Source of the DNA: Arthrobacter rhizophilus
GTDB lineage: Bacteria; Actinomycetota; Actinomycetes; Actinomycetales; Micrococcaceae
DNA length: 64,000 nucleotides
Reading direction: 5' to 3'
NCBI RefSeq assembly: GCF_026241105.1
Contig: NZ_JAPFFT010000004.1
Coordinates: forward strand, 1 to 64,000
The notes below the pieces were generated by a model. That model was given only the letters and a program-made list of their open reading frames with translations, did no database searches and was not told the origin of the DNA. Positions 14,773-23,898 of the stretch are shown piece by piece; position 1 is the first letter of the stretch; each line of letters opens with the position of its first letter. A program made the translations under genes and the position numbers.

Positions 14773-17340
14773 GTGAGCAACCAGGAGATCTTGCACCAGC
14801 CAGGTACACGCGTCATCGAACTCGATATAGAGGGCATGACGTGCGCATCCTGCGTGTCCCGCGTGGAGCGGAAACTGGGCAAGCTCGACGGTGTGGAAGC
14901 CTCCGTGAACCTCCCCCTCGAATCAGCCCAGGTAACAGTTCCGGCAAACGTTACGGACCAACAAATCGTGGACACCGTCAACGCCACGGGCTACAAAGCC
15001 TGGATCCGCGAATCGAGGGCAACGCCTCCGTACGCCCACGCCCAGCCTGAACACGCGGAACACCACGAACCCGCCATGCTCGGCCCGCTCGAGACCGACG
15101 CCGGGCACCTTGGTACAGCGGGCCAGTCTGAGCAGGATCACAGCGACGGTGCCGGTGGTATGCCGCAGCATGCGTCTAAGCTGGGCCCACGCCGGCAGGG
15201 TCCCCTGGCCGAGCTTGCGAGGTTAGGGGGCCGGTGGGGCGGCACGAGCGAGCATGCAGAGCATGGCGCCGGTGCCGGCGCGGCTGGCGACCACAAAGCG
15301 CAAGCGCAAGGCGAGCACGACTTGCGCGCCCACGAAGACCATATGCATCACGGTCCTGCGGGCCGCCAGCTGAAGCCAAGACTGATCGCCGCCGCCACAC
15401 TGACGGTCCCGGTCTTCGCCATCTCGATGATTCCGGCATTGCAGTTCCCGCAATGGGGATGGGTTGCCGCCGTTCTGGCACTTCCGGTGGTGACCTGGGC
15501 TGCGTGGCCCTTCCACCGCGCCGCTGCCATCAACGCCCGCCACTTCGCCTCCACCATGGACACGCTTGTCTCCATCGGCGTCCTGGCCGCGTACCTCTTT
15601 TCGGCCTGGCAGCTTTTCGCCAACCCGATGATGACGGAACACCCCGGCATGGAATCCGCGGGGACGGGCGGTGGGCTGTACTTCGAAGTTGCCGCCGTCG
15701 TCACTACATTCCTGCTCCTTGGCCGCTACCTTGAGGCCAACGCCAAAGCTAAGGCCGGCGATGCCCTTAAAGCCCTCCTGAATCTGGGCGCCAAGGACGC
15801 AACGGTGCTGCGAGACGGCGTCGAGCACAAGATCCCGGCCGAGCAACTCGTGGCCGGGGACGTCTTCGTGGTCCGTCCGGGCGAGAAGATCGCCACCGAC
15901 GGCGTGGTGACGGGCGGTGCATCCGCCGTCGACGCTTCGCTGATCACGGGCGAATCCGTGCCGGTGGAAGTCGGCCCGGGCAGTCAGGTTACTGGTGCCA
16001 CCATCAACACTTCGGGACGCCTTCTGGTCCGCGCTACGAGGGTCGGGTCCGAGACAACGCTGGCGCAGATGGGGCGTCTGGTCAGCCAAGCACAGACGGG
16101 CAAGGCCCCCATTGCACGGCTCGCCGATCGCATTAGCGCCGTATTCGTTCCGGTGGTGCTCGTCATCGCCGTCGTGACTTTCGTCTTGTGGCTCGTCCTG
16201 AACGGAGACCTCAATGCCTCGTTCACGGCTGCCGTCGCGGTGCTCGTGATTGCCTGCCCGTGTGCGCTCGGGCTCGCGACACCAGTGGGCCTGTTGACCG
16301 GAACCGGTCGCGGTGCACAACTCGGCATCCTCATCAAAGGCCCGCAGGTTCTTGAAGATACCCGCACCGTGGACGCCATTCTGCTGGACAAAACCGGTAC
16401 CGTTACTAGCGGCAAACTGGCCGTCGGACACACAGTGGCCCTGAATGGCCACTCCCCTGCCGACGTTCTGTCTATCGCGGGTGCTGTTGAGGCAGCTTCG
16501 GAGCACCCTATTGCCCAGGCCATCGCCGCTGCAGCCAAGTCTGCGGTGCCCGACGCCGGCAGGCTCCCCAGCGTGAAAGACTTCAGTTCCGCCCCGGGCG
16601 GGGGAGTTCGCGGGACAGTTCCGGCGAACGGAAGCGGAGCTGAGCGCATTGTTGTCGCCGGCAGGACCGGCTGGCTGGAACAAAACGGGATCTTCCCCGA
16701 CGATACGCAGCGCCAGGCCCTGGCCGCTGAGGAAGCCGGTGGCGCCACCGCTATCTGGGTTGCCGTGGATGGGGAGCCTGCTGGAATCGTCACGCTCAGG
16801 GACACCGTCAAACCCGGTTCGGCCGCAGCGATAGCAAGGCTCAAGGAACTTGGAATCCGGCCCATGCTGCTGACTGGAGACAATGCCGCGGTCGCTACCC
16901 AAGTGGCTGCCGCCGTCGGGATCGCCACGGAAGATGTGTTCGCGGGCATCCTGCCGGAAGGCAAAGTGTACGCGGTAAGGAAACTACAAGCCCAGGGATC
17001 CACCGTGGCCATGGCCGGGGACGGAGTCAACGATGCGGCGGCCCTCGCGCAAGCCGACCTCGGGATTGCCATGGGTTCGGGCACGGATGTTGCAATCGAG
17101 GCTTCGGACCTGACCGTGATGGGGAGCGATCTCGGCCAACTCGTTCAAGCCATCGAGCTATCCCGGAAGACCCTCACCACCATCAAGACGAACCTGTTCT
17201 GGGCGTTCTTCTACAACGCCATAGGCATCCCGGTGGCGGCCCTCGGTTTGCTTAACCCGATGATCGCCGGCGCGGCCATGGCAGCAAGCTCGGTCCTAGT
17301 GGTCACGAACTCGCTGCGGCTCCGGTCGTTCGCAAAATAG
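14773..17340 (+). CDS. copA: Cu(I)-exporting P1B-type ATPase with His-rich insert
   Basis: The 855-residue transporter has one HMA domain (C24/C27 in MTCASC), eight predicted membrane segments, the CPC metal site (C495-P-C497), the TGES actuator motif, phosphorylated D539 in DKTGT, the SEHP motif and GDGVND hinge. It pumps Cu(I) out of the cytoplasm. Between the HMA domain and the first membrane segment (about 85-200) is a His-rich stretch with HAEHH, HEDHMHH and similar clusters, likely an extra metal-binding or buffering region. It starts at GTG, 8 bp after copZ. Confidence 0.94.
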   Translation: MSNQEILHQPGTRVIELDIEGMTCASCVSRVERKLGKLDGVEASVNLPLESAQVTVPANVTDQQIVDTVNATGYKAWIRESRATPPYAHAQPEHAEHHEPAMLGPLETDAGHLGTAGQSEQDHSDGAGGMPQHASKLGPRRQGPLAELARLGGRWGGTSEHAEHGAGAGAAGDHKAQAQGEHDLRAHEDHMHHGPAGRQLKPRLIAAATLTVPVFAISMIPALQFPQWGWVAAVLALPVVTWAAWPFHRAAAINARHFASTMDTLVSIGVLAAYLFSAWQLFANPMMTEHPGMESAGTGGGLYFEVAAVVTTFLLLGRYLEANAKAKAGDALKALLNLGAKDATVLRDGVEHKIPAEQLVAGDVFVVRPGEKIATDGVVTGGASAVDASLITGESVPVEVGPGSQVTGATINTSGRLLVRATRVGSETTLAQMGRLVSQAQTGKAPIARLADRISAVFVPVVLVIAVVTFVLWLVLNGDLNASFTAAVAVLVIACPCALGLATPVGLLTGTGRGAQLGILIKGPQVLEDTRTVDAILLDKTGTVTSGKLAVGHTVALNGHSPADVLSIAGAVEAASEHPIAQAIAAAAKSAVPDAGRLPSVKDFSSAPGGGVRGTVPANGSGAERIVVAGRTGWLEQNGIFPDDTQRQALAAEEAGGATAIWVAVDGEPAGIVTLRDTVKPGSAAAIARLKELGIRPMLLTGDNAAVATQVAAAVGIATEDVFAGILPEGKVYAVRKLQAQGSTVAMAGDGVNDAAALAQADLGIAMGSGTDVAIEASDLTVMGSDLGQLVQAIELSRKTLTTIKTNLFWAFFYNAIGIPVAALGLLNPMIAGAAMAASSVLVVTNSLRLRSFAK

Positions 17341-17367
17341 CCCCAACGCACTCGACTAACTGCCAGG

Positions 17368-17399
17368 TGTTGTCGCCAACCGGCCGGTAAGCGACAACA
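17368..17399. terminator. Hairpin between convergent copA and DUF2277 genes
   Basis: TGTTGTCGC (17368-17376) and its complement (17391-17399) flank an internal ACCGGCCGGT palindrome. It can terminate transcription from both sides. The flanks (CTAACTGC and ACAACAACTGC) resemble those of the long hairpin at 42488-42549, suggesting one repeat family. Confidence 0.65.
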
Positions 17400-17419
17400 A
17401 CTGCCCCATCAGTTTGGGC

Positions 17420-17692
17420 CTAAGCCGTTCCGAAACGAACGGCAGCCCGGGCCCTGGCTTTGGCGGCCTCCTCGTCGCGGCTCCGCGCTGGCGCGTGGGT
17501 CACGAGGGAATCGAGCAGATGCTGGGTGATGTGCGCGATCTCGTGGACGGCCTCAGCGAAGGCCTCCTCGTTCACCTTGGACGGCTTGGTGCTGCCACTG
17601 ATTTTGCGCACGTACTGAAGGGCTGCAGCTTCCACCTCCGCCGAGGTGGCTCGTGGCTCGAAATTATGAAGGGTGTGGATGTTGCGGCACAT
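17420..17692 (-). CDS. DUF2277 family protein
   Basis: The 90-residue protein starts MCRNIHTLHNFEPRATSAEV and continues QYVRKISGSTKPSKVNEEAF, both hallmarks of DUF2277. It is soluble and mostly helical, with an Ala/Arg-rich tail. Its function is unknown. It stands alone, convergent with copA. Confidence 0.85.
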   Translation of the reverse strand: MCRNIHTLHNFEPRATSAEVEAAALQYVRKISGSTKPSKVNEEAFAEAVHEIAHITQHLLDSLVTHAPARSRDEEAAKARARAAVRFGTA

Positions 17693-17934
17693 ACCAACAT
17701 GCTAGGCCCCGGCCCGGTCTTCCGGGGTCCCTGAAATGACATTCTGCCCCGGAGTAGCCCCCGCCTCACCAGCCCGCCTCTCCACCCGGGGCGTCCGAGC
17801 AGGATCAGGCTTCCCACTAACATGGTGAACACCGAAGGTCCGGACTCACAGCGCCCGGACCTTCTGCGATTGCAGCGATCCCCACAAACCGCCAGCGCGG
17901 TCACAACCAATCGCGAGCCCGCGCGGGGATCGGT

Positions 17935-18966
17935 CTAGAAGACCCTCTCGGAAGGAACCGGCTCGACGTCGTTGGCGTGGTCAAGCTCCCGGGCCACCTC
18001 ATGCTTGCCGGGCTCCGCGGCATCACGTTGGTCAGCCCGCAGCTCGTCAACACGTACCAGGACCACTCCGCAGACGATGAGCGCACCACCCAAGAGCTGG
18101 ATGGTTCCGGGCAGTTCGGAAAGCAGCAGCCACGCCCACACCACGGCGAACAGAACTTCAGTGAGCGAGACAAAGGACGCCACCTTGGATCCGAGACTGC
18201 GGGCCGCCATGATACCGGTGACGTAGGACAGCACGGTGGACAGGATGATCAGGCCGGCCACGGAAACCCACCACGGCGTGGTCCACGGCCCGAGTTGGGT
18301 GTCCGCGGTGGCGAAAGTCATGGATAGCATTCCGGTCCCACCGGCAATCCAAATCAGGATGGAGCCTGCCATGAGACCGCCGGAGGCCAGGACGATCGGC
18401 GGAAGCGTGTCGTTCTGCTTGGCTGTGATGAAAAAGTAAATGACCAGGCAGACGGCCGCGGCCATGCCCCACAGGACGCCGGCGAAGTCCACCTTCACGG
18501 AGCCGGTCAGGTCAAGCACCAGGACGAGTCCACCAAGGGAAAGCAGCGTTCCGGCAGCGGTGAGCGCGCGGGGACGACGTCGGCTCGCTGCCCACAGCCA
18601 CAGCACGATCATGGTGGGGGCGAGGTACTCGAGCAGCAGCGCGACCCCGACGGACAGCCTGGACACTGCATTGAAATAGAAAAGCTGGCATCCCGCAACG
18701 CCAATCACACCGAACAAGAGAATGGTGAGCCAGTTGTCCTTGAGTTGGTGCCAACGGCCCCGGAGGGCGACGACGGCGGGGATCACCAAGATGAGCGCGG
18801 CACCGCTCAGCCGGATGGCAACAGCAGCACCGGGGGTCCACCCGGTTTCCAGCAGGGACTTGGCAAATGAGCCGGACAGGCCGAAGACCGCTGAGGAGAA
18901 GAGCGCGAGTCCCAGGCCCGATGCCATGAAACCTCCAGCAGCAGCCCGGGTTGTTGCAGCTGACAC
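17935..18966 (-). CDS. EamA/DMT-family exporter
   Basis: The 343-residue protein has ten predicted membrane helices in two EamA halves and a charged C-terminal tail (about 300-343). Members export amino acids or other metabolites. The GTG start at 18966 is well supported: AGGAGG ends 5 nt upstream. It is divergent from the CGNR zinc-finger gene, 70 bp away. Confidence 0.87.
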   Translation of the reverse strand: MSAATTRAAAGGFMASGLGLALFSSAVFGLSGSFAKSLLETGWTPGAAVAIRLSGAALILVIPAVVALRGRWHQLKDNWLTILLFGVIGVAGCQLFYFNAVSRLSVGVALLLEYLAPTMIVLWLWAASRRRPRALTAAGTLLSLGGLVLVLDLTGSVKVDFAGVLWGMAAAVCLVIYFFITAKQNDTLPPIVLASGGLMAGSILIWIAGGTGMLSMTFATADTQLGPWTTPWWVSVAGLIILSTVLSYVTGIMAARSLGSKVASFVSLTEVLFAVVWAWLLLSELPGTIQLLGGALIVCGVVLVRVDELRADQRDAAEPGKHEVARELDHANDVEPVPSERVF

Positions 18967-19036
18967 GGCAGCCTCCTGTCAGGAGTAAAATGGGTTACGC
19001 TGCTGACAATACTCCCGAGAGATGTAAGGAGTCAAA

Positions 19037-19585
19037 GTGCTTTTTGCACCTGACACTGAAGTGGCGCTGCGCAGCGTGGTCAATTTGATCAATACGTCCG
19101 CCAACGGCACCGAATCCCTCACGAGCGTCGCCGAGCTTAACGCCTTCCTGGACGCGGAAGAATTCACCGGGACAAGAGCCGGGACCGAGGCCGAGCTACT
19201 CAGCGTGAAGCGCCTGCGGAGCCAGCTCGCTTCCCTGTGGACCTCCGATGAGGATGCGGCCGCAAAGACCGTCAACCGGCTCCTTACCGACGCACGCGCG
19301 CTCCCCCAGCTGGTCAAACACGACCATTGGGATTGGCACCTACACGCCACCACTCCAGAAGCGCCCCTCGCTGAACGCATGGGGACGGAGGCTGCCATGG
19401 CACTCGTGGACGTAATCCGCAGCAAGGAAATGGACCGCTTACGGGTGTGCGGCGCGGACGATTGCGACGCGGTCGTGTTGGATTTGAGCCGCAACCGCTC
19501 CAAGCTCTATTGCGACACCGGAAATTGCGCCAACCGCACGCACGTGGCTGCCTATCGAGCCCGAAAAGCGTCAGGTACAGAGTGA
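19037..19585 (+). CDS. CGNR zinc-finger (ABATE domain) regulator
   Basis: The 182-residue protein has an N-terminal ABATE domain and a C-terminal zinc finger with Cys pairs in CGADDCDAV and YCDTGNCANR followed by VAAYRARK, the CGNR signature. These are probable stress- or metabolite-linked DNA-binding proteins. The start is GTG with AAGGAG upstream. It is divergent from the EamA exporter, which it may regulate; in this class a regulator beside a drug/metabolite exporter is common. Confidence 0.85.
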   Translation: MLFAPDTEVALRSVVNLINTSANGTESLTSVAELNAFLDAEEFTGTRAGTEAELLSVKRLRSQLASLWTSDEDAAAKTVNRLLTDARALPQLVKHDHWDWHLHATTPEAPLAERMGTEAAMALVDVIRSKEMDRLRVCGADDCDAVVLDLSRNRSKLYCDTGNCANRTHVAAYRARKASGTE

Positions 19586-19709
19586 GCCAACGGCGTCACG
19601 TCGGGCAACTTTTCGGAGCGGACGACGGCGGTCTGCCGCGTGTTTCCGGGGTTGCCATGGTGGCCGGGCGGCTAAAAGTTGCGTGGCGTGACGCGAACCT
19701 GACAGTAAC

Positions 19710-20066
19710 CTAGCGCTGGTCGGCGTCGGGGTTTTCCGTCTCGCTGCCCGACTTGGAGGGCGCAGAAGCGTGGCCGTGGCCCGGCTTCCTGGAACTCAGA
19801 TTAACGCCCGAGCCTTTGCCGAGATGCTCGGCGTTTTCCTTGTGGCTCATGGAAAGCATGGCTGCGATAACGAGGCTCACGATGAATGCGATGCCGGCGC
19901 CGGTAAAGGCGAGGTCAAAGCGCGGAGTGCGGGCACTGCCACCGGAGGCGAAAATCAGCACGGCGAAGAAGATCACGACGCCCCAGAACGCGGAGAACAT
20001 CAGCGGTCCCTTAACCGAGGTCCGCGCCTTGCGCGGCTCTCCTGGTTTCTGGTCAGCCAAGGTCAT
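19710..20066 (-). CDS. Small two-helix membrane protein, unknown function
   Basis: The 118-residue protein has two predicted membrane helices (about 23-42 and 54-70) and a polar Ser/Lys/His-rich C-terminal tail. I do not recognise a family. The ATG at 20066 is only 1 nt from GGAGG; a TTG at 20060 would have 7-nt spacing and may be the real start. It is on the same strand as the next membrane protein. Confidence 0.65.
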   Translation of the reverse strand: MTLADQKPGEPRKARTSVKGPLMFSAFWGVVIFFAVLIFASGGSARTPRFDLAFTGAGIAFIVSLVIAAMLSMSHKENAEHLGKGSGVNLSSRKPGHGHASAPSKSGSETENPDADQR

Positions 20067-20138
20067 TCCTCCAATGTGGCGTGGGTGCCGGCGCCGTGCG
20101 CGCCGTGAGAGTTCTACGCAGAGTAGAACGTACGATTA

Positions 20139-20693
20139 CTAGTTTACGGCCTCGGCGGAGGGGGTTCGCCCATCGTGCCGCAGGCTCAGACCGGAAAGCA
20201 CCCACAAGACACCCGAGATGATGGCGCCACCACCGGCAACCCCGAGCAGTGCGTGTGCGCCAAGGCTGATGAAGAACGGCAACGCCACGGCGGTCCCGAT
20301 TCCTACCACCCCGGAAATCATCCAGTCGCGGGCGAGTACGTGCCGTCCGCGCTGACGGAATCCTTGGACCAGTTCAGACAACCCAAGCACCAGCAGTCCC
20401 ACGAGCGCGGAAACCGCCGCCCCGGTATCGGATTGCGTGATCAGGGCGCCAACCCCGCCCAGTGCAACAACGACCGCTACGGCAGCAGGAAGGCTGGCGG
20501 CAAGGAACCCGGCGCCCGCCGTTGCCAGGAGATAGAGTCCGGCAGCCCAGGCCAGAACTTGCACGGACGGCGAGCCCCAGAAGACGGTCACGGCTCCGAA
20601 CACCAGCGCAACACCGGCACGGAGAAGGACGGGCTTCCAGAGCCCGGCTGCTGTGGGCGTGGATGAAGTCGCTGAAGAGGCGGGGAGAGTCAC
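20139..20693 (-). CDS. Multi-spanning membrane protein (HdeD/DUF308-like), unknown function
   Basis: The 184-residue protein has six predicted membrane segments in three hairpins, each resembling LLRAGVALVFGAVTVFW, the pattern of DUF308/HdeD-type proteins. Its function is unknown. It starts at GTG, 9 bp after the MATE gene stop on the same strand, so the two may be co-transcribed. Confidence 0.65.
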   Translation of the reverse strand: MTLPASSATSSTPTAAGLWKPVLLRAGVALVFGAVTVFWGSPSVQVLAWAAGLYLLATAGAGFLAASLPAAVAVVVALGGVGALITQSDTGAAVSALVGLLVLGLSELVQGFRQRGRHVLARDWMISGVVGIGTAVALPFFISLGAHALLGVAGGGAIISGVLWVLSGLSLRHDGRTPSAEAVN

Positions 20694-20702
20694 CCGTCCA
20701 GT

Positions 20703-22046
20703 TTAGTGCGAACCGAGGACCATCCACTTGTCCGTGCGGGCCCGCAGCCCCAACGTGACTCCGCGGGCCAGCATGTAGCCCAGCGCAAACGCTGCCCACA
20801 GCCACACGAGCCCCGCCGCGCCGTCGGGCCTTGTCAGGTGGACTGCGGCCAGAAGGGGCAGATAAACCGCAAGGTTCACGACGCCGGCAATCGCCAGGTA
20901 GCGGGCGTCGCCTGCGCCGATCAGGACGCCGTCCAGGACGAAGACGTACCCGGCGAGAGGCTGCCCGACGGCGAGCACCCACAGTGCCGCGGTGAGCGCG
21001 GACTGAACGCCGGCGTCGGGAGTGAAGAGGAAACCCGCCCAGGGAGCCGCCACCGCGAGGAGCGCGCCGGTCACCACACCGAAGCCCACGCCCCAGCGGA
21101 TCATGGTGCGCGTGAGTTCGCGAGCCCGAGCCGGATGGGAAGCTCCGAGTTCCTTCCCGATGAGGGCCTGCGCGGCAATCGCCAAGGCGTCCAGGGCGAA
21201 GGCAAGAAAGGAAAAGATGGTCATCGCGAGTTGGTGCGCGGCGAGGTTCACCGACCCCTGGGAAGTGACCACCAGGATCGTGGCCAGGATTGCTAAGCGC
21301 AGGCTGAGGGTGCGGAGCATAAGCCAAGAACCGACGGTGGTCATCGTGCGGATGCCCTGCCAGTCGGGACGGAGCGAAACGCCATGGCGACGGGCATTTC
21401 GGCCCACCATCACCAGATAGACGGCAGCCATGGCCCACTGTGCGATGCTGGTGCCGATGGCGGACCCCGCGACGGACCAATGTAACCCGTAGACCAGGAC
21501 CACGTTGAGGGCGATGTTAAGGGCGAAGCCCGCCGTCGCGACCACCAAGGGGGTGCGGGTGTCCTGCAGTCCGCGCAAAACACCAGTGCCGGCGAAGATC
21601 AGGAGCATGGCCACGAGTCCCGGCATGGACCAGCGCAAATAGTCCACGGCGTATGCCCGGACCTCGCCGTTGGCCCCGAGTAGCCCGACCAGCGGTTCAG
21701 CCGCGAGGAAGCCCGCCACCGCCAGGACCGTGCCCAGCAGCAGGGCCAGCCAGACGCCGTCGCGCCCTGCGGCGAGGGCTTTGGTGAGCTTTCCGTCCCC
21801 GATGGCCCGCGCCACGGCCGGAGTTGTCGAATATGCCAAAAAGACCATAAGTCCGACGGCGGTGTGCAGCAGCGCGGAAGCCAGGCCTACGCCGGCGAGT
21901 TGCGGGACGCCGAGGTGCCCGACAATTGCAGAGTCGGCCAGCAGGAAGAGGGGTTCGGCAATGAGCGCACCAAGGGCGGGGACGGCCAGGCGCAGGATCT
22001 CGCGGGCGTTGGAGGGCGCGGTGGGACGGGTCACTGTTCGGGGCAC
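20703..22046 (-). CDS. MATE-family efflux transporter (DinF-like)
   Basis: The 447-residue protein has twelve predicted membrane segments in two halves, opening with ILRLAVPALGALIAEPLFLL, typical of the DinF branch of MATE exporters. These move drugs or metabolites out in exchange for Na+ or H+. The start is GTG. Confidence 0.9.
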   Translation of the reverse strand: MPRTVTRPTAPSNAREILRLAVPALGALIAEPLFLLADSAIVGHLGVPQLAGVGLASALLHTAVGLMVFLAYSTTPAVARAIGDGKLTKALAAGRDGVWLALLLGTVLAVAGFLAAEPLVGLLGANGEVRAYAVDYLRWSMPGLVAMLLIFAGTGVLRGLQDTRTPLVVATAGFALNIALNVVLVYGLHWSVAGSAIGTSIAQWAMAAVYLVMVGRNARRHGVSLRPDWQGIRTMTTVGSWLMLRTLSLRLAILATILVVTSQGSVNLAAHQLAMTIFSFLAFALDALAIAAQALIGKELGASHPARARELTRTMIRWGVGFGVVTGALLAVAAPWAGFLFTPDAGVQSALTAALWVLAVGQPLAGYVFVLDGVLIGAGDARYLAIAGVVNLAVYLPLLAAVHLTRPDGAAGLVWLWAAFALGYMLARGVTLGLRARTDKWMVLGSH

Positions 22047-22174
22047 TTTCCCAGCCTAGCGGGGCCTCGGAGGTCACAAGGGTGGAGCGTCGTCCGGGGT
22101 CGAGGGATGGTTTTCCCGTGGCTGGCGAAGTGAACCTCATAGTTCCGGAGGCGGTTCGGCCGCGTCACATTTGT

Positions 22175-22219
22175 TGACACCTCAAGCAAAGTTCGAAAGG
22201 CTTGAGTTGAAGCTTCAAC
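22175..22219. promoter_or_regulatory. Palindromic operator region upstream of doxX gene
   Basis: A perfect 14-bp palindrome GTTGAAGCTTCAAC (22206-22219) follows a CTCAAGC/GCTTGAG inverted repeat (22183-22208) whose centre is TTCGAA. TTGAA/TTCAA half sites are usual for MarR- and HxlR-type repressors, which often control DoxX genes. The regulator is not encoded nearby. Confidence 0.5.
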
Positions 22220-22282
22220 AAACCGACTCCGGCCATGGGAGCTTCGCGACAGTCAACCGCTACCCGAAACCGGTGCAATCAC

Positions 22283-22717
22283 ATGAACCAGTCCACCCTG
22301 ACCAACACAGCCCTTACCGTCCTGCGCGTCATCGTCGGCTTCATCTTCGCCGCGCATGGCTGGCAGAAATTCAATGAGTTCACCATCGCCGGGACCCAAG
22401 CCGCTTTCGGCAAGATGGGCGTTCCGGCCGCCGACGTTGTGGCCCCGATCGTTGCAACCATCGAGCTGGTCGGCGGCATCGCTCTTATCGCGGGCGTGCT
22501 GACCCGCGTCTTCGCCGCCCTCCTTGCGCTGGACATGCTCGGCGCCTTGTTCCTGGTCCACGCCCCGGCCGGCCTGTTTGCGGACAAGGGCGGCTACGAA
22601 TTGGTGCTGGCACTCGCCGCCGGAGCGGCGGCCGTGGCCCTGACCGGCGCCGGGCGGATCTCCGTCGACGCCGCAGCGTTCGGCAGGAAGGGTTCCAAGC
22701 TGGGGATCCTCGCCTAA
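22283..22717 (+). CDS. DoxX family membrane protein
   Basis: The 144-residue protein has four predicted membrane segments and the DoxX opening VLRVIVGFIFAAHGWQKF, followed by PIVATIELVGGIALIAGVLT. Members associate with redox and thiol stress systems. The ATG at 22283 is where homology begins, although no good ribosome site is seen; an upstream ATG at 22235 adds 16 polar residues. Confidence 0.87.
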   Translation: MNQSTLTNTALTVLRVIVGFIFAAHGWQKFNEFTIAGTQAAFGKMGVPAADVVAPIVATIELVGGIALIAGVLTRVFAALLALDMLGALFLVHAPAGLFADKGGYELVLALAAGAAAVALTGAGRISVDAAAFGRKGSKLGILA

Positions 22718-22749
22718 GGGCTGAATTCGGCACCAAGCGCTTCCGCGCT

Positions 22750-22850
22750 GGCGACACTTTAACGGGCTGGCGACACCGGAATTCGGGCGTCGCCAGCCAG
22801 ATTGCGCGTCGCCAGTCCGTTTGGGCGCCGCCAGTCCGTCATACTGCGCA
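22750..22850. repeat. Intergenic repeats of CGTCGCCAGTCCG type
   Basis: The spacer between doxX and the thioesterase gene contains GCTGGCGACA twice, GACACCGGAATTC, then three copies of a G(T/C)CGCCAG(T/C)C motif. Two of these motifs also occur after ridA at 7589-7638. The opposite orientation of GGCGAC and GTCGCC units allows a hairpin. Confidence 0.6.
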
Positions 22851-22881
22851 TCGGCATCCGCGCCGTCGATACACTCACGTC

Positions 22882-23850
22882 ATGAGCGAGCTCCCCTCCC
22901 ACTCCGTCACGCTGCGATTCCTTGCTTCCCCCACCGACGTCGGACACAGCGGGTCCGTCGACGCCGGAACGGTTCTTGAGTGGGTGGACAAAGCCGCCTA
23001 CGCGGCCGCCGTTGGTTGGGCGAAGTCCTACTGCGTCACGGCGTACGTGGGAAACATCCATTTCGCCGATCCCGTGAACAGCGGAGACATGGTGGAGGTG
23101 GAAGCCACCATCGTCTACACGGGACGCTCTTCAATGCACATCCGGACCATCGTTTCCTCCGGCGATCCCAAGGGCGGTCCTGCAACGATGCGCAGCCAGT
23201 GCTTGGTGATCTTCGTCGCCGTCGGCCCCGACGGCAGGCCGGTCCCGGTCCCCCAGTTCGAGCCGTCGACGCCGGGGGAGATTGAGCAGCGAAACAGCGC
23301 CCTCGCCAGGATCGCCGTGCGGGAACAGATTGTCGAAGCCATGAACGCACAGGAATATACCGACGCCGGTACGTCCGAGCGGGTTGTTCTGCGTTTCATG
23401 GCGGCCCCCACCGATGTGAACTGGGGAGGGAAGGTCCACGGCGGCATCGTCATGAAGTGGATCGACGAGGCCGCGTACGTCTGCGCTTCCCGCTATTGCG
23501 GCAAGGACACGGTAGCCGTGTTCTCCGGCGGCGTGCGCTTCTACCGCCCGCTCATGATCGGCGACGTGGTGGAGGTCGAAGCCCGTCTCGTCTACACAGG
23601 CCGCAAAGGCATGCACATTGCGGTGCACGTGCGTTCAGGGAACCCGAAGAGCCGCGAGATGAATCTGACCACGTACTGCCTCACAGTCATGGTTGCCCGG
23701 GATGAGACCGGCACGTCCGTTCCGATCCCACAGTGGGTACCGGAGACGGACGAGGACCGGCGACTTCATGCCCACGCCCGCGAGCTGCTGGAGATCCGCG
23801 GAGGGGCGCCGGGAAACCGGATGCCGGACCACCTGCTGAATGGCGGGTAG
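22882..23850 (+). CDS. Double-hotdog acyl-CoA thioesterase
   Basis: The 322-residue protein is a tandem of two 4HBT/BFIT hotdog domains (about 1-140 and 160-305). The halves repeat each other: LRFLASPTDVGHSGSVDAGT and LRFMAAPTDVNWGGKVHGG, then VEVEATIVYTGRSSMHI and VEVEARLVYTGRKGMHI. It should hydrolyse acyl-CoA to free acid and CoA. The first half has DAGTVLEWVDKAAY where the second has HGGIVMKWIDEAAY, so the HGG catalytic-type motif is kept only in the second half. Confidence 0.88.
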   Translation: MSELPSHSVTLRFLASPTDVGHSGSVDAGTVLEWVDKAAYAAAVGWAKSYCVTAYVGNIHFADPVNSGDMVEVEATIVYTGRSSMHIRTIVSSGDPKGGPATMRSQCLVIFVAVGPDGRPVPVPQFEPSTPGEIEQRNSALARIAVREQIVEAMNAQEYTDAGTSERVVLRFMAAPTDVNWGGKVHGGIVMKWIDEAAYVCASRYCGKDTVAVFSGGVRFYRPLMIGDVVEVEARLVYTGRKGMHIAVHVRSGNPKSREMNLTTYCLTVMVARDETGTSVPIPQWVPETDEDRRLHAHARELLEIRGGAPGNRMPDHLLNGG

Positions 23851-23898
23851 GTCCCGCAGGACCGGACTGCCGGTCGGAGCTCGCGACGTCGGCCGGAA

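Noticed and set aside
15223..16902. Long minus-strand open frame opposite copA
   Set aside because: The plus strand encodes all P-type ATPase motifs; the antisense frame is a by-product of GC-rich third positions.
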